From the NCBI RefSeq assembly GCF_947166265.1, contig NZ_CAMVDO010000015.1, positions 17,356 to 81,355 on the forward strand: a stretch of 64,000 nt of DNA, written 5' to 3'. This DNA comes from an uncultured Fibrobacter sp. GTDB lineage: Bacteria > Fibrobacterota > Fibrobacteria > Fibrobacterales > Fibrobacteraceae. Shown piece by piece: positions 41,114 to 48,208 of this stretch. The notes below the pieces were generated by a model. That model was not told where the DNA came from. It searched no databases and saw only the letters and a program-made list of their open reading frames with translations. Positions within the stretch are counted from its first letter, which is position 1, and every line of letters starts with the position of its first letter. Position numbers and translations under genes: made by a program.

Positions 41114-41962
41114 ATGAATATTAAGTCTTTTGACGACCTTGACATTACCGACCCGATTATGTTCGGACTCGTATTCAGCAATAAGCATATCGCGCAGCCA
41201 TTCATCGAACACTTGCTGGACATCAAAATCGATCACCTGGAAACTCCAGTTCCGGAGGCGGTCTTGAGCTACGATGTAAAGCACAAGGGCGTTCGCTACG
41301 ATGTCTTCGCGCGGGAAACTAACGAAAACGGAGAAACGGTTCGTTCCTTTGATCTGGAGATGCAGATGGTTGACACCAAGGAGCTTCCGCAGCGGGCTAG
41401 GTACTACCAGAGCGTGGGCGACGGCGTTGCCCTTTCAAAGGGTGGTTTCTACACCAACCTCAAGGATCAATACGTCATTTTTCTGTGTCCTATGGATATT
41501 TTTGGACGCGGACTTCCCTGTTATCACTTTGAAAATAGGGCAAGCGAAGACCCAAGTATTACTTTGAACGACCTTTCTTACAAAAACTTTTATATATTTA
41601 AAAAGTACGAGGAATTTACGGACCCGGTTGTCAAGGCGTACATGAAGTATTTTGCAACCAGGAATGCGGACTCCCGTGAAACACAAAACATTAACGACCA
41701 GGTGTCTTATTACAAGGCCGACACTCTCATAAGGAACAAGTATATGACTTACGAATATGACCTTCATGAAAGCAAGGAAGAGGGCCGCGCTGAAGGCAGG
41801 GTAGAGGGCCGAGCAGAAGGCCGTACGGAAGGGGCTGATGCTAAGGCTCGTGAAATGGCTGCTGGCATGCTTACGGAAGGCGATTCCGTTGAGAAAGTTA
41901 TGCGCATTTCGAAGCTTTCTAAAGAAGACGTCCTTGCGATTAAAGCAAAACTGGAGACGTGA
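41114..41962 (+). CDS. Rpn-family PD-(D/E)XK nuclease (recombination-promoting/transposase-like)
   Basis: A 282-residue protein of the Rpn/PDDEXK_2 group. The N-terminus DITDPIMFGLVFSNKHIAQ leads to a nuclease core with VRYDVFARE and FDLEMQM (the D...ExQ pattern), ARYYQSVGDG and YVIFLCPMDIFG. The C-terminal part is an AEGRVEGRAEGRTEG low-complexity run followed by a small helical end. E. coli RpnA promotes recombination; Rpn proteins also act in phage defence. A hairpin precedes its ribosome site. It is next to a fragment-like gene and the three-gene ATPase module. Confidence 0.82.
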   Translation: MNIKSFDDLDITDPIMFGLVFSNKHIAQPFIEHLLDIKIDHLETPVPEAVLSYDVKHKGVRYDVFARETNENGETVRSFDLEMQMVDTKELPQRARYYQSVGDGVALSKGGFYTNLKDQYVIFLCPMDIFGRGLPCYHFENRASEDPSITLNDLSYKNFYIFKKYEEFTDPVVKAYMKYFATRNADSRETQNINDQVSYYKADTLIRNKYMTYEYDLHESKEEGRAEGRVEGRAEGRTEGADAKAREMAAGMLTEGDSVEKVMRISKLSKEDVLAIKAKLET

Positions 41963-41997
41963 CCTTCGAATAATTATTGAAAGCACTGGAGGCAAAC

Positions 41998-42210
41998 ATG
42001 TTCGATCATCATGAATACGAAGTTCTCGAAGCCGAGGCCTTCTTGAAGGGTGAGGCCAGTGGCGTTGAAAAAGGTATAGAAAAAGGTGCCCAGCAGGAAC
42101 GCGAAAAGGCTGATGCTGAATATGCCGCTCGTGATTCCAAGCGTGCCAATTACCTTCGTTCGCAGAATGTCCCGGACAGCGTGATTTCGGCGATGCTAGC
42201 CTTGAAGTAA
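41998..42210 (+). CDS. Small helical protein, possible remnant of an Rpn-family C-terminus
   Basis: A 70-residue Glu/Lys-rich protein with GEASGVEKGIEKGAQQERE, the same kind of Gly-Glu-Lys run that ends Rpn-family proteins, and a closing DSVISAMLALK. GGAGGC lies just ahead of ATG 41998, so it may still be translated. No nuclease core is present. I read it as a decayed or detached tail domain; short forms of Rpn tails can also be made as inhibitors. Confidence 0.42.
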   Translation: MFDHHEYEVLEAEAFLKGEASGVEKGIEKGAQQEREKADAEYAARDSKRANYLRSQNVPDSVISAMLALK

Positions 42211-42238
42211 CGGAACTCATTTTTGATGCGTTCGGCCT

Positions 42239-42389
42239 CTTAAACTCAAAAAAGTAAGTTTTTCATCATTTAAAGGTGCGGAATCTTTAATTTTACGAAA
42301 AAATTACCTATATTTGTCTGTAATAAGTTTAACATTTCGGTCGGACTAGGCGAGGCGGTGGTCGCTGCGCACCAGGATGGCTGGAGTAA
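42239..42389 (+). repeat. 151-bp leader repeat, left copy
   Basis: Direct repeat of 44515-44665 (148 of 151 bases identical, no gaps). It contains TATATT (42309-42314) as a possible -10, then a GC-rich part with a GCGA-GGCGGTGG-TCGC hairpin (42350-42365) and ends with GGAG, the ribosome site for the gene at 42396. Confidence 0.92.
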
Positions 42390-42395
42390 TTAAAT

Positions 42396-42815
42396 ATGGC
42401 GGCATATCCTAAAAGCTACCTGGCAGAAATAGTAGAAAACCAGGGGAAACTCTTTGAGCTGGTATCCGATTCCAATCCGCAGATAGACCTGGAAGACTTT
42501 ATAAAGAAATTCATGACTGGCAAGACAAGGATGTTCTTGGATCGTGCCGATGCGTACCTGAGCAATATAGATTCGAAGGAACTATACGAGTTCTTTTGCA
42601 GAATGGATTCCTTTACGCCTAGGAAAGGTCGGAACATTGATGGCATCCGTTCCAATTGGATTGGTCAGTTCTATGCCTATTACCAGTGGCAGACAGGGCT
42701 TCCTAGCAAGAAAGTCTTGGAAAAACTTCCAGTCGATTTTATGGAGGTCTCTTACTACGGACTCCACGACCTTGACCTGGACTTGGCGGTAACGAAAATC
42801 CTTGATTCAGCTTGA
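42396..42815 (+). CDS. Conserved-looking 139-residue protein of unknown function, first gene of the ATPase module
   Basis: An acidic, helical, soluble protein. Notable features are YLAEIVENQGKLFELV at the N-terminus, DLEDFIKKFMTGKTRMFLD, WIGQFYAYYQWQTG and a final YYGLHDLDLDLAVTKIL. The aromatic-rich centre looks structured rather than random. I recognise no domain. The ribosome site is inside the left leader repeat, and it is followed by the ATPase and TOPRIM genes on the same strand, so it is likely part of that system (regulator, antitoxin or specificity factor). Confidence 0.7.
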   Translation: MAAYPKSYLAEIVENQGKLFELVSDSNPQIDLEDFIKKFMTGKTRMFLDRADAYLSNIDSKELYEFFCRMDSFTPRKGRNIDGIRSNWIGQFYAYYQWQTGLPSKKVLEKLPVDFMEVSYYGLHDLDLDLAVTKILDSA

Positions 42816-42862
42816 TGTAAGCGAACAGCCTTTTGCTATATTTAGCGAAAAACGGAGGCCTA

Positions 42863-43882
42863 ATGTTTGATTCAGTGAAAATAGAGCGATTTCGCGGGAT
42901 TAACCACGCGTCTATTTCTGGTTTTAGGCGTATCAACCTGTTTTTTGGCAAGAACAATTGTGGAAAGTCTTCTCTGCTAGAGGCCATCTTTTTGGCCTGT
43001 GGGCAGTCCAACCCACTTTTGCCCCTAAATATAAACGGTTTCAGGGATTATCGGAAAATACAGAAAAAGGACATTGCACTCGATTTCTATAAGTTGGACA
43101 CGGAAAAAAAAATTCGGATAACGCTCCAAAATGTAGAAACTAGAGACCTTTCCATCTCTTTTTTTGAACAGGTTGCTTCCGATATCAAGCTTGATGAAGA
43201 TGGCAAGTCCGTATCAAGTATGCCCAAGGATCAGTATGGGCATGTTCTGAAATACAGCTACGGTGGACAGGAAATGGTTTCCAAGATTGTTTTCGAATCT
43301 ACGGGACCGAACATTCTTCAGGATATTGACCCTCGTTACAAGGAACGTATTAGATGTCGCTATCTTGGACCAAAGTTTGATTTTTATACGTCGATACAAG
43401 GACTAGACAACATTATCAAGAACAAGGATGAGGGGTCCATTCTAGATGCGTTAAGGATAATCGAACCTTCCATAAAGGATTTTCGCTATTCGGATGGAGA
43501 TGTCCTTGTTGATTTGGGACTCGAACAGCGAGTTCCCGTAAACGTTCTTGGAGACGGCGTCCGGAAAGTCGTATCGCTGCTCACTTCCATATACGAGTGT
43601 CGCGATGGCGTTTTGCTCGTCGATGAAATCAGCAATGGTTTTCATTATTCCGTGATGGGAAAATTGTGGAAAGCCGTTGACAGTGCATGTCGGAGCAACA
43701 ATGTACAGCTGTTCGCGACGACCCATGATCTTGATTCCATAAGGGGATTGGTGGATGGGCTTGAAGAAGAATCCGTGGCAGCGTTTCATCTTGAAAAATT
43801 GGATGACGACGAACTAAAGTCTTATTTCTTCTCGAAGGGCGACTTGGAGTACATGTTACGCCAGCGTATTGAGGTGAGGTAG
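42863..43882 (+). CDS. AAA15/OLD-like ATPase
   Basis: A 339-residue ABC/SMC-type ATPase of the AAA15/AAA21 group. It begins SVKIERFRGINHASI, a classic recF/OLD opening. Walker A is G29-S36 (GKNNCGKS), the signature-like LGDGVRKVVSLL lies at ~225, Walker B LLVDEI has D254/E255, and the H-loop is H288 in FATTHDLDS. It has no fused TOPRIM domain; a TOPRIM-like protein is encoded 2 bp downstream. OLD, Gabija GajA, Septu PtuA and PARIS AriA share this ATPase type. CGGAGG precedes ATG 42863; TATATT at ~42837 may be a second promoter. Confidence 0.85.
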   Translation: MFDSVKIERFRGINHASISGFRRINLFFGKNNCGKSSLLEAIFLACGQSNPLLPLNINGFRDYRKIQKKDIALDFYKLDTEKKIRITLQNVETRDLSISFFEQVASDIKLDEDGKSVSSMPKDQYGHVLKYSYGGQEMVSKIVFESTGPNILQDIDPRYKERIRCRYLGPKFDFYTSIQGLDNIIKNKDEGSILDALRIIEPSIKDFRYSDGDVLVDLGLEQRVPVNVLGDGVRKVVSLLTSIYECRDGVLLVDEISNGFHYSVMGKLWKAVDSACRSNNVQLFATTHDLDSIRGLVDGLEEESVAAFHLEKLDDDELKSYFFSKGDLEYMLRQRIEVR

Positions 43883-43884
43883 CA

Positions 43885-44499
43885 GTGGTTCATTTTTTCA
43901 TTGAATCTAGGGACGAAAAGACTCCCGAATACGTTTTCCTTATGAAATATATTGGAAAAATTCGGCCAGACTTGACTTTCGAGATTGTCCCGATGGATGG
44001 ATTTGGAAACCTATTCAGTGATTCCATTAAGACCAAAATGCGCATAAATCATGATAGGCATGAAAAGAACGTGGTTGTCGTGGACACTGATTATTCTGAA
44101 AATGACGGCGGCTTTGCCCACCGGCGAAATGACATTGCAAAACGTGCCGCAGATGAAGGTGTAGATTTTATTTTTTTCTTATTTCCGAATAACTCGGATG
44201 ACGGAATCTTTGAAAATTTGCTGGATTCGATTGCGCGGAAAGATCGGCACAGGCTTTTCTTCGATTGTTTCGCTGATTACGAGAACTGCATGAAGTCGCA
44301 AAAAGATGGTGACGGTAAACCGCTGTACCAGGTCCCGAATTTGAAGGGAAAGCTGCATACCTATATTAATGCTGTTCCTATGGAAAAAAGGCTAAGAAAA
44401 ATGCTTGGCAGGGGAGATTGGCAATTCGAGAATGCCGAGTATTGGGATTTGGACCATACCTATTTGACGCCGCTTAAGTCTTTCCTAGAGACTGTATAA
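43885..44499 (+). CDS. Stand-alone TOPRIM-like protein (DUF3226/DUF4435-like), partner of the ATPase
   Basis: A 204-residue protein with the TOPRIM layout: E7 at the end of strand 1 (VHFFIESRDEKTPEYVFL), GFGNL after strand 2, D67-x-D69 in VVVVDTDYSENDGG and FFLFPNNSDDGIFENLL, which matches the DUF3226 FLLPNN...G.LEdLL block. A C-terminal helical part ends DLDHTYLTPLKSFL. TOPRIM domains with E and DxD bind Mg and cut DNA or RNA in OLD nucleases and PARIS AriB. Start GTG 43885 lies 2 bp after the ATPase stop, with GAGGTGAGGT ahead, so the two are tightly coupled. The assignment to TOPRIM is by motif; nuclease activity is inferred. Confidence 0.72.
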   Translation: MVHFFIESRDEKTPEYVFLMKYIGKIRPDLTFEIVPMDGFGNLFSDSIKTKMRINHDRHEKNVVVVDTDYSENDGGFAHRRNDIAKRAADEGVDFIFFLFPNNSDDGIFENLLDSIARKDRHRLFFDCFADYENCMKSQKDGDGKPLYQVPNLKGKLHTYINAVPMEKRLRKMLGRGDWQFENAEYWDLDHTYLTPLKSFLETV

Positions 44500-44514
44500 A
44501 TTGAGCGCTTCATC

Positions 44515-44665
44515 CTTAAACTCAAAAAAGTAAGTTTTTCATCATTTAAAGGTGCGGAATCTTTAATTTTACGAAAAAATTACCTATATTTGTCTGTAAT
44601 AAGTTTAACATTTCGGCTGGACTAGGCGAGGCGGTGGTCGCTGCGCACCAGGATGGCCGGAGTAA
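44515..44665 (+). repeat. 151-bp leader repeat, right copy, leader of the polysaccharide operon
   Basis: Same sequence as 42239-42389 with three mismatches. The hairpin GCGA-GGCGGTGG-TCGC is at 44626-44641. It is directly upstream of the first gene of the 18.7-kb polysaccharide locus, so this is probably the original copy, carrying promoter and a 5' leader RNA. Confidence 0.92.
44626..44641 (+). promoter_or_regulatory. ops/JUMPstart-like hairpin in the polysaccharide leader
   Basis: A 4-bp stem presents GGCGGTGG in the loop. The enterobacterial ops element read by RfaH is GGCGGTAGCGTG, also shown in a hairpin loop; 7 of the first 8 bases agree. Position upstream of a long polysaccharide operon fits. 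The match is short, so this is a suggestion. Confidence 0.35.
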
Positions 44666-44680
44666 ATCTAGGGTTACGGC

Positions 44681-45199
44681 GTGTCGAAGAACGGAAATCT
44701 TCTTATTCTAGGTGCAGGTCAGTACGGCCAGATGGTGGCTGAAATTGCCCAAGAAATGGGAATTTTCGCGAAAATCGCTTTCCTTGATGATTCGTTTGAT
44801 TCTCGTCATTGCGAGCGCGTCGAAGGATCTCTGACTGATCTCCCGAAATTCGCCGCCGATTACCGCTATGGGTTCGTGGCCATTGGGAACCCGGAACTGC
44901 GCCGTAAACTTACCGAACAGCTTCTACAGAACGGCATAACCCCGGCAACGCTCGTGCACCCCACGGCATACGTGAGCCCGAGTGCGCAACTCGAATCGGG
45001 ATGCTGCATCGAGCCTAACGCCACCGTGCAGACCGGCGCGACCCTCAAGACTGCGACCTTTATTGCCAGCGGGGCTGTCGTCCGGCACAACGCCGTTGTC
45101 GGCGAATATTGCCATGTAGACTGCAACGCCGTAGTGAATTCTACCGCCAATGTTCCGGCGGGTACGCATATTTTGGCCCAAGAGGCAACAAATGCATAA
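44681..45199 (+). CDS. PglD/NeuD-like sugar O- or N-acyltransferase
   Basis: A 172-residue left-handed beta-helix acyltransferase. The N-terminal Rossmann-like half begins LLILGAGQYGQMVAEIA and FLDD, typical of PglD/NeuD. Hexapeptide repeats follow from ~95 (VHPTAYVSPSAQLESG, then IEPNATVQTG and HNAVVGEYCHVD). Such enzymes acetylate UDP-amino sugars made for the initiating transferase encoded next. It starts at GTG 44681, with AGGGT upstream. Residues ~43-52 are encoded by a REP-like sequence. It overlaps the next gene by 8 bp. Confidence 0.82.
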   Translation: MSKNGNLLILGAGQYGQMVAEIAQEMGIFAKIAFLDDSFDSRHCERVEGSLTDLPKFAADYRYGFVAIGNPELRRKLTEQLLQNGITPATLVHPTAYVSPSAQLESGCCIEPNATVQTGATLKTATFIASGAVVRHNAVVGEYCHVDCNAVVNSTANVPAGTHILAQEATNA

Positions 45200-45875
45200 G
45201 ACCCCCTACACACTCTTTTTTAAGCGACTTATCGATATAGTGCTTTCCGGTTTCGGCATCGTGGTGCTCGCGCTCCCCATGCTTGCTATTGCCATTGCCA
45301 TCAAGCTCGACAGCAAGGGCCCCGTGCTGTTCAAGCAAAAACGCGTGGGCCTGCACAAAAAGCACTTTAACATCTACAAGTTCCGCACCATGCGCACCGA
45401 CACCCCCAAGGACGCCCCGACGCACGAACTGAGCGACCCCAAAAAATGGATTACCAAGGTGGGCGGGTTCCTCCGCAAGACCAGCCTCGACGAACTCCCG
45501 CAGATGTTCAACATTTTCGAGGGGACCATGAGCATTATCGGCCCGCGTCCGGCGCTGTGGAACCAGTACGACCTGATTGCGGAACGCGACAAGTATGGTG
45601 CAAACGACGTGCCCGTGGGCCTGACCGGCTGGGCGCAAATCAACGGTCGCGACGAACTGGAAATTCCCGTGAAGGCCGCCCTTGACGGCGAATACGTAAA
45701 GCGCCAGAGTATCCTTTTTGACTGCAAGTGCTTCTTTGGTACGTTCATTAGCGTTCTTAAGAGCGATGGTGTAGTCGAAGGCGGCACCGGTGAAATCCAC
45801 AAGCACGATACCTCTTCGTCATCCTCGACCAAGCAAAGCGCGGGAGGGGATCCAGTGCATTCGAGGGGTGCATAG
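45192..45875 (+). CDS. Initiating sugar transferase (PglC/WcaJ catalytic domain)
   Basis: A 227-residue monotopic phosphoglycosyl transferase that puts the first sugar-phosphate on undecaprenyl phosphate. It has one N-terminal membrane segment (LIDIVLSGFGIVVLALPMLA), then GPVLFKQKRVGLHKK, FRTMR, KTSLDELPQMFNIFEG and MSIIGPRP, all family hallmarks, plus GLTGWAQINGRD. ATG 45192 follows AAGAGG. The last ~22 residues (Ser run onward) are encoded by REP-like sequence and are not family-conserved. Together with the PglD-like and epimerase genes it forms the priming cassette. Confidence 0.9.
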   Translation: MHKTPYTLFFKRLIDIVLSGFGIVVLALPMLAIAIAIKLDSKGPVLFKQKRVGLHKKHFNIYKFRTMRTDTPKDAPTHELSDPKKWITKVGGFLRKTSLDELPQMFNIFEGTMSIIGPRPALWNQYDLIAERDKYGANDVPVGLTGWAQINGRDELEIPVKAALDGEYVKRQSILFDCKCFFGTFISVLKSDGVVEGGTGEIHKHDTSSSSSTKQSAGGDPVHSRGA

Positions 45876-46753
45876 TGAAAAAAATTTTAATTACAGGCGC
45901 GAACAGCTACATTGGCACCTCCTTTGCCAACTACTTGGCTCAGCCCGAATTCGCGGGCAGGTACCAGGTGACTACCCTCGACATGATTGGCGACGCCTGG
46001 CGCAGCCACGATTTTAGCCAGTACGATACCGTTTACCACGTGGCGGGTATTGCCCACAGCGATAACGGCAAGATCAGCGACGAACGCGCAAAACTCTATT
46101 ATGCCGTGAACACCGACCTGACTGTGGAATGCGCCAAGAAGGCGAAAAACGCTGGCGTAAAGCAGTTCATATTTATGAGCAGCGCCATTGTGTACGGTGA
46201 CAGCGCCCCCATTGGCAAAGAAAAGCTGATTACCCGCGACGCCCCCGTGAACCCCGCGAACTGCTACGGCGACAGCAAGGTGCAGGCCGAGAACGGCATC
46301 CGCCCGCTGGACTGCGACACATTCAAGGTGGTTATCCTCCGCCCGCCCATGATTTTCGGCAAGAACAGCAAGGGCAACTATCCGCTGCTCAGCAAACTCG
46401 CGCAAAAACTGCCCGTATTCCCGAAAGTCGAGAACTGCCGCAGCATGCTCTACATCGGGAACCTGGTGGAATTCGTGCGCCTGATGGTCGAAAACGACGA
46501 ACGCGGGACATTCTGGCCGCAGAACCCGCAGTACAGCAACACCAGCGAAGTTATCTCGCTCATTGCCAAGGCACACGGCAAACGCTGCGTGCTTATTCCC
46601 GGATTCGGCTGGGCGCTCAAGATTATGGCCCACGTCATGGGACTCGTGAACAAGGCCTTCGGCAACCTCGCTTACGAACAGTCCATGAGCGAATACAAGC
46701 CGCCGTACCAGAAATACAGCCTGCAAGAAGCTATCGAAAGGACGGAGCGTTAA
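45875..46753 (+). CDS. NAD-dependent epimerase/dehydratase
   Basis: A 292-residue extended SDR. The NAD-binding motif is ILITGANSYIGTSF, with DTVYHVAGIAH, FMSSAIVYGDSAP and a YGDSK active-site Tyr-Lys pair near 128. Genes of this type next to WcaJ/PglC transferases usually encode UDP-hexose 4-epimerases or reductases that provide the priming sugar. Start GTG 45875 overlaps the previous stop (TAGTG) and its own stop overlaps the next ATG (TAATG), so translation is coupled on both sides. Exact substrate is unknown. Confidence 0.82.
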   Translation: MKKILITGANSYIGTSFANYLAQPEFAGRYQVTTLDMIGDAWRSHDFSQYDTVYHVAGIAHSDNGKISDERAKLYYAVNTDLTVECAKKAKNAGVKQFIFMSSAIVYGDSAPIGKEKLITRDAPVNPANCYGDSKVQAENGIRPLDCDTFKVVILRPPMIFGKNSKGNYPLLSKLAQKLPVFPKVENCRSMLYIGNLVEFVRLMVENDERGTFWPQNPQYSNTSEVISLIAKAHGKRCVLIPGFGWALKIMAHVMGLVNKAFGNLAYEQSMSEYKPPYQKYSLQEAIERTER

Positions 46754-47493
46754 TGAAATTTTCCATAATCACAATTTGCTTCAATAGCGAAGCCGTCATT
46801 CGAAAGACTATAGAGTCTGTTCTTGCTCAAGATTTTGCTGGCGAGGTGGAATACTTAATTATTGATGGTGCGTCTAAAGACAACACCGTTGCCGTTGCAG
46901 AAGAATATCGTTCGCAGTTTGCCGCTAAGGGTTATACATATATCATTTCGTCTGAACCTGACAAGGGTATCTATGACGCCATGAACAAGGGAATCAGAAA
47001 ATCGACCGGCGACATAATCGGTATAATCAATTCAGGTGATTGGTATGAACCTATAGCTCTCTCTACAGTTGCCAGCACATATGAACAAACTCCGTTTGAT
47101 ATGTTCTATGCCGACATTAATCTTGTCAAGGCAAACGGCAGCGTTATTGTAAAGCATTCTAAGTACGACAAAATTGCAACCAGCCGCCATTGGAACCACC
47201 CCACGTCTTTTGTGACAAAGAATACCTATAACGAACTCGGCGTTTTCCGTTGCGAAGGTATTCATGACGACTTTGAGTTTTTGCTCAGAGTCAGGAACGC
47301 TAAGAAAAAGATTGTGATAAAGAATGTTGTCCTTGCGAATTTTGCTACAGGTGGCGCAAGCAACAACAAGAGCTTGAAAAAGTGTATAGGCCGAGTCAAG
47401 GACAGATACAAAGCGTATCGCAAAAACGGTTATAGCCCACTATACATCATCGAATGTGTTGGTATCGAAATTGCAAAGGCGATTTTGAGTTGA
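46753..47493 (+). CDS. Glycosyltransferase family 2
   Basis: A 246-residue GT2 enzyme with FSIITICFNSEAVIRKTIESV at the start (split over strand 1 and helix 1), LIIDGASKDNT, a DKGIYDAMNKGI motif typical of the WcaA/colanic-acid GT2 branch, INSGDWYE and HDDFEFLLRV. It likely adds one sugar to the lipid-linked repeat unit on the cytoplasmic face. Composition starts to become AT-rich here. ATG overlaps the epimerase stop by one base. Confidence 0.85.
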   Translation: MKFSIITICFNSEAVIRKTIESVLAQDFAGEVEYLIIDGASKDNTVAVAEEYRSQFAAKGYTYIISSEPDKGIYDAMNKGIRKSTGDIIGIINSGDWYEPIALSTVASTYEQTPFDMFYADINLVKANGSVIVKHSKYDKIATSRHWNHPTSFVTKNTYNELGVFRCEGIHDDFEFLLRVRNAKKKIVIKNVVLANFATGGASNNKSLKKCIGRVKDRYKAYRKNGYSPLYIIECVGIEIAKAILS

Positions 47494-47503
47494 TGAGGTT
47501 TAT

Positions 47504-48208
47504 ATGATTTCTGTTTGTATGCCTACCTACAATGGTGAAAAATATATAAGAGAGCAGATTGAAAGTATTTTGCCTCAACTTTCGGATATAGATGAACTGA
47601 TTATATCAGATGATTCCTCATCAGATAATACATTGGGAATTGTAAAATCTTTCAACGATTGTCGAATAAAAATTTTTCAAGGACATTTTCATTCCCCTAT
47701 ATTTAATCTTGAAAACGCCTTAAAGAATGCAAAAGGCGATTATATATACACGGCAGATCAGGATGATGTTTGGAAACCAAATAAAGTGTCTGTAGTTCAA
47801 AAGTATCTAGAAAATTATGACTGTGTGGTTTCTGATGCTGTAGTTGTTGATTTAAACAGAAACGTAATAAACGATTCTTTTTTCAAATTAAGAAAAAGCC
47901 GACCCGGGAAAATATGGAATTTAATCCATAATTCTTATTTGGGATGCTGCATGGCATTTAACAAAAGAATTCTTGATATCGCATTGCCGTTCCCTAAAGA
48001 CATTCCAATGCATGATATTTGGATTGGAGCTGTCGCGGATAATTTCGGAAAGCCTGTTTTTATAAAAGATAAGTTAATAGAGTATAGACGTCATGGAAAC
48101 AACGCTAGTCCGGCTGCCGAAAAAAGTCGTTATTCTTTAATTGATAAAATTCGATTTCGTATGGCCATTGTTATGAATATAGGAAAAAGAAAAAATGAAT
48201 GTAAATAA
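47504..48208 (+). CDS. Glycosyltransferase family 2 (rhamnosyltransferase-like)
   Basis: A 234-residue GT2 enzyme: SVCMPTYNGEKYIREQIESI, ISDDSSSDNT, TADQDDVWKPNK (metal-binding region) and CMAFNKRILD followed by MHDIWIGA. These features match the RfbN/RfbF-like alpha-1,3-rhamnosyl branch, though the sugar is not certain. The sequence is clearly AT-rich relative to the priming cassette. It overlaps the next gene by 14 bp. Confidence 0.83.
   Translation: MISVCMPTYNGEKYIREQIESILPQLSDIDELIISDDSSSDNTLGIVKSFNDCRIKIFQGHFHSPIFNLENALKNAKGDYIYTADQDDVWKPNKVSVVQKYLENYDCVVSDAVVVDLNRNVINDSFFKLRKSRPGKIWNLIHNSYLGCCMAFNKRILDIALPFPKDIPMHDIWIGAVADNFGKPVFIKDKLIEYRRHGNNASPAAEKSRYSLIDKIRFRMAIVMNIGKRKNECK

Noticed and set aside
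41768..41840. GAGGGCCG repeats in the Rpn gene as a possible satellite
   Set aside because: They encode the common EGRAEGR-type tail of this protein family.
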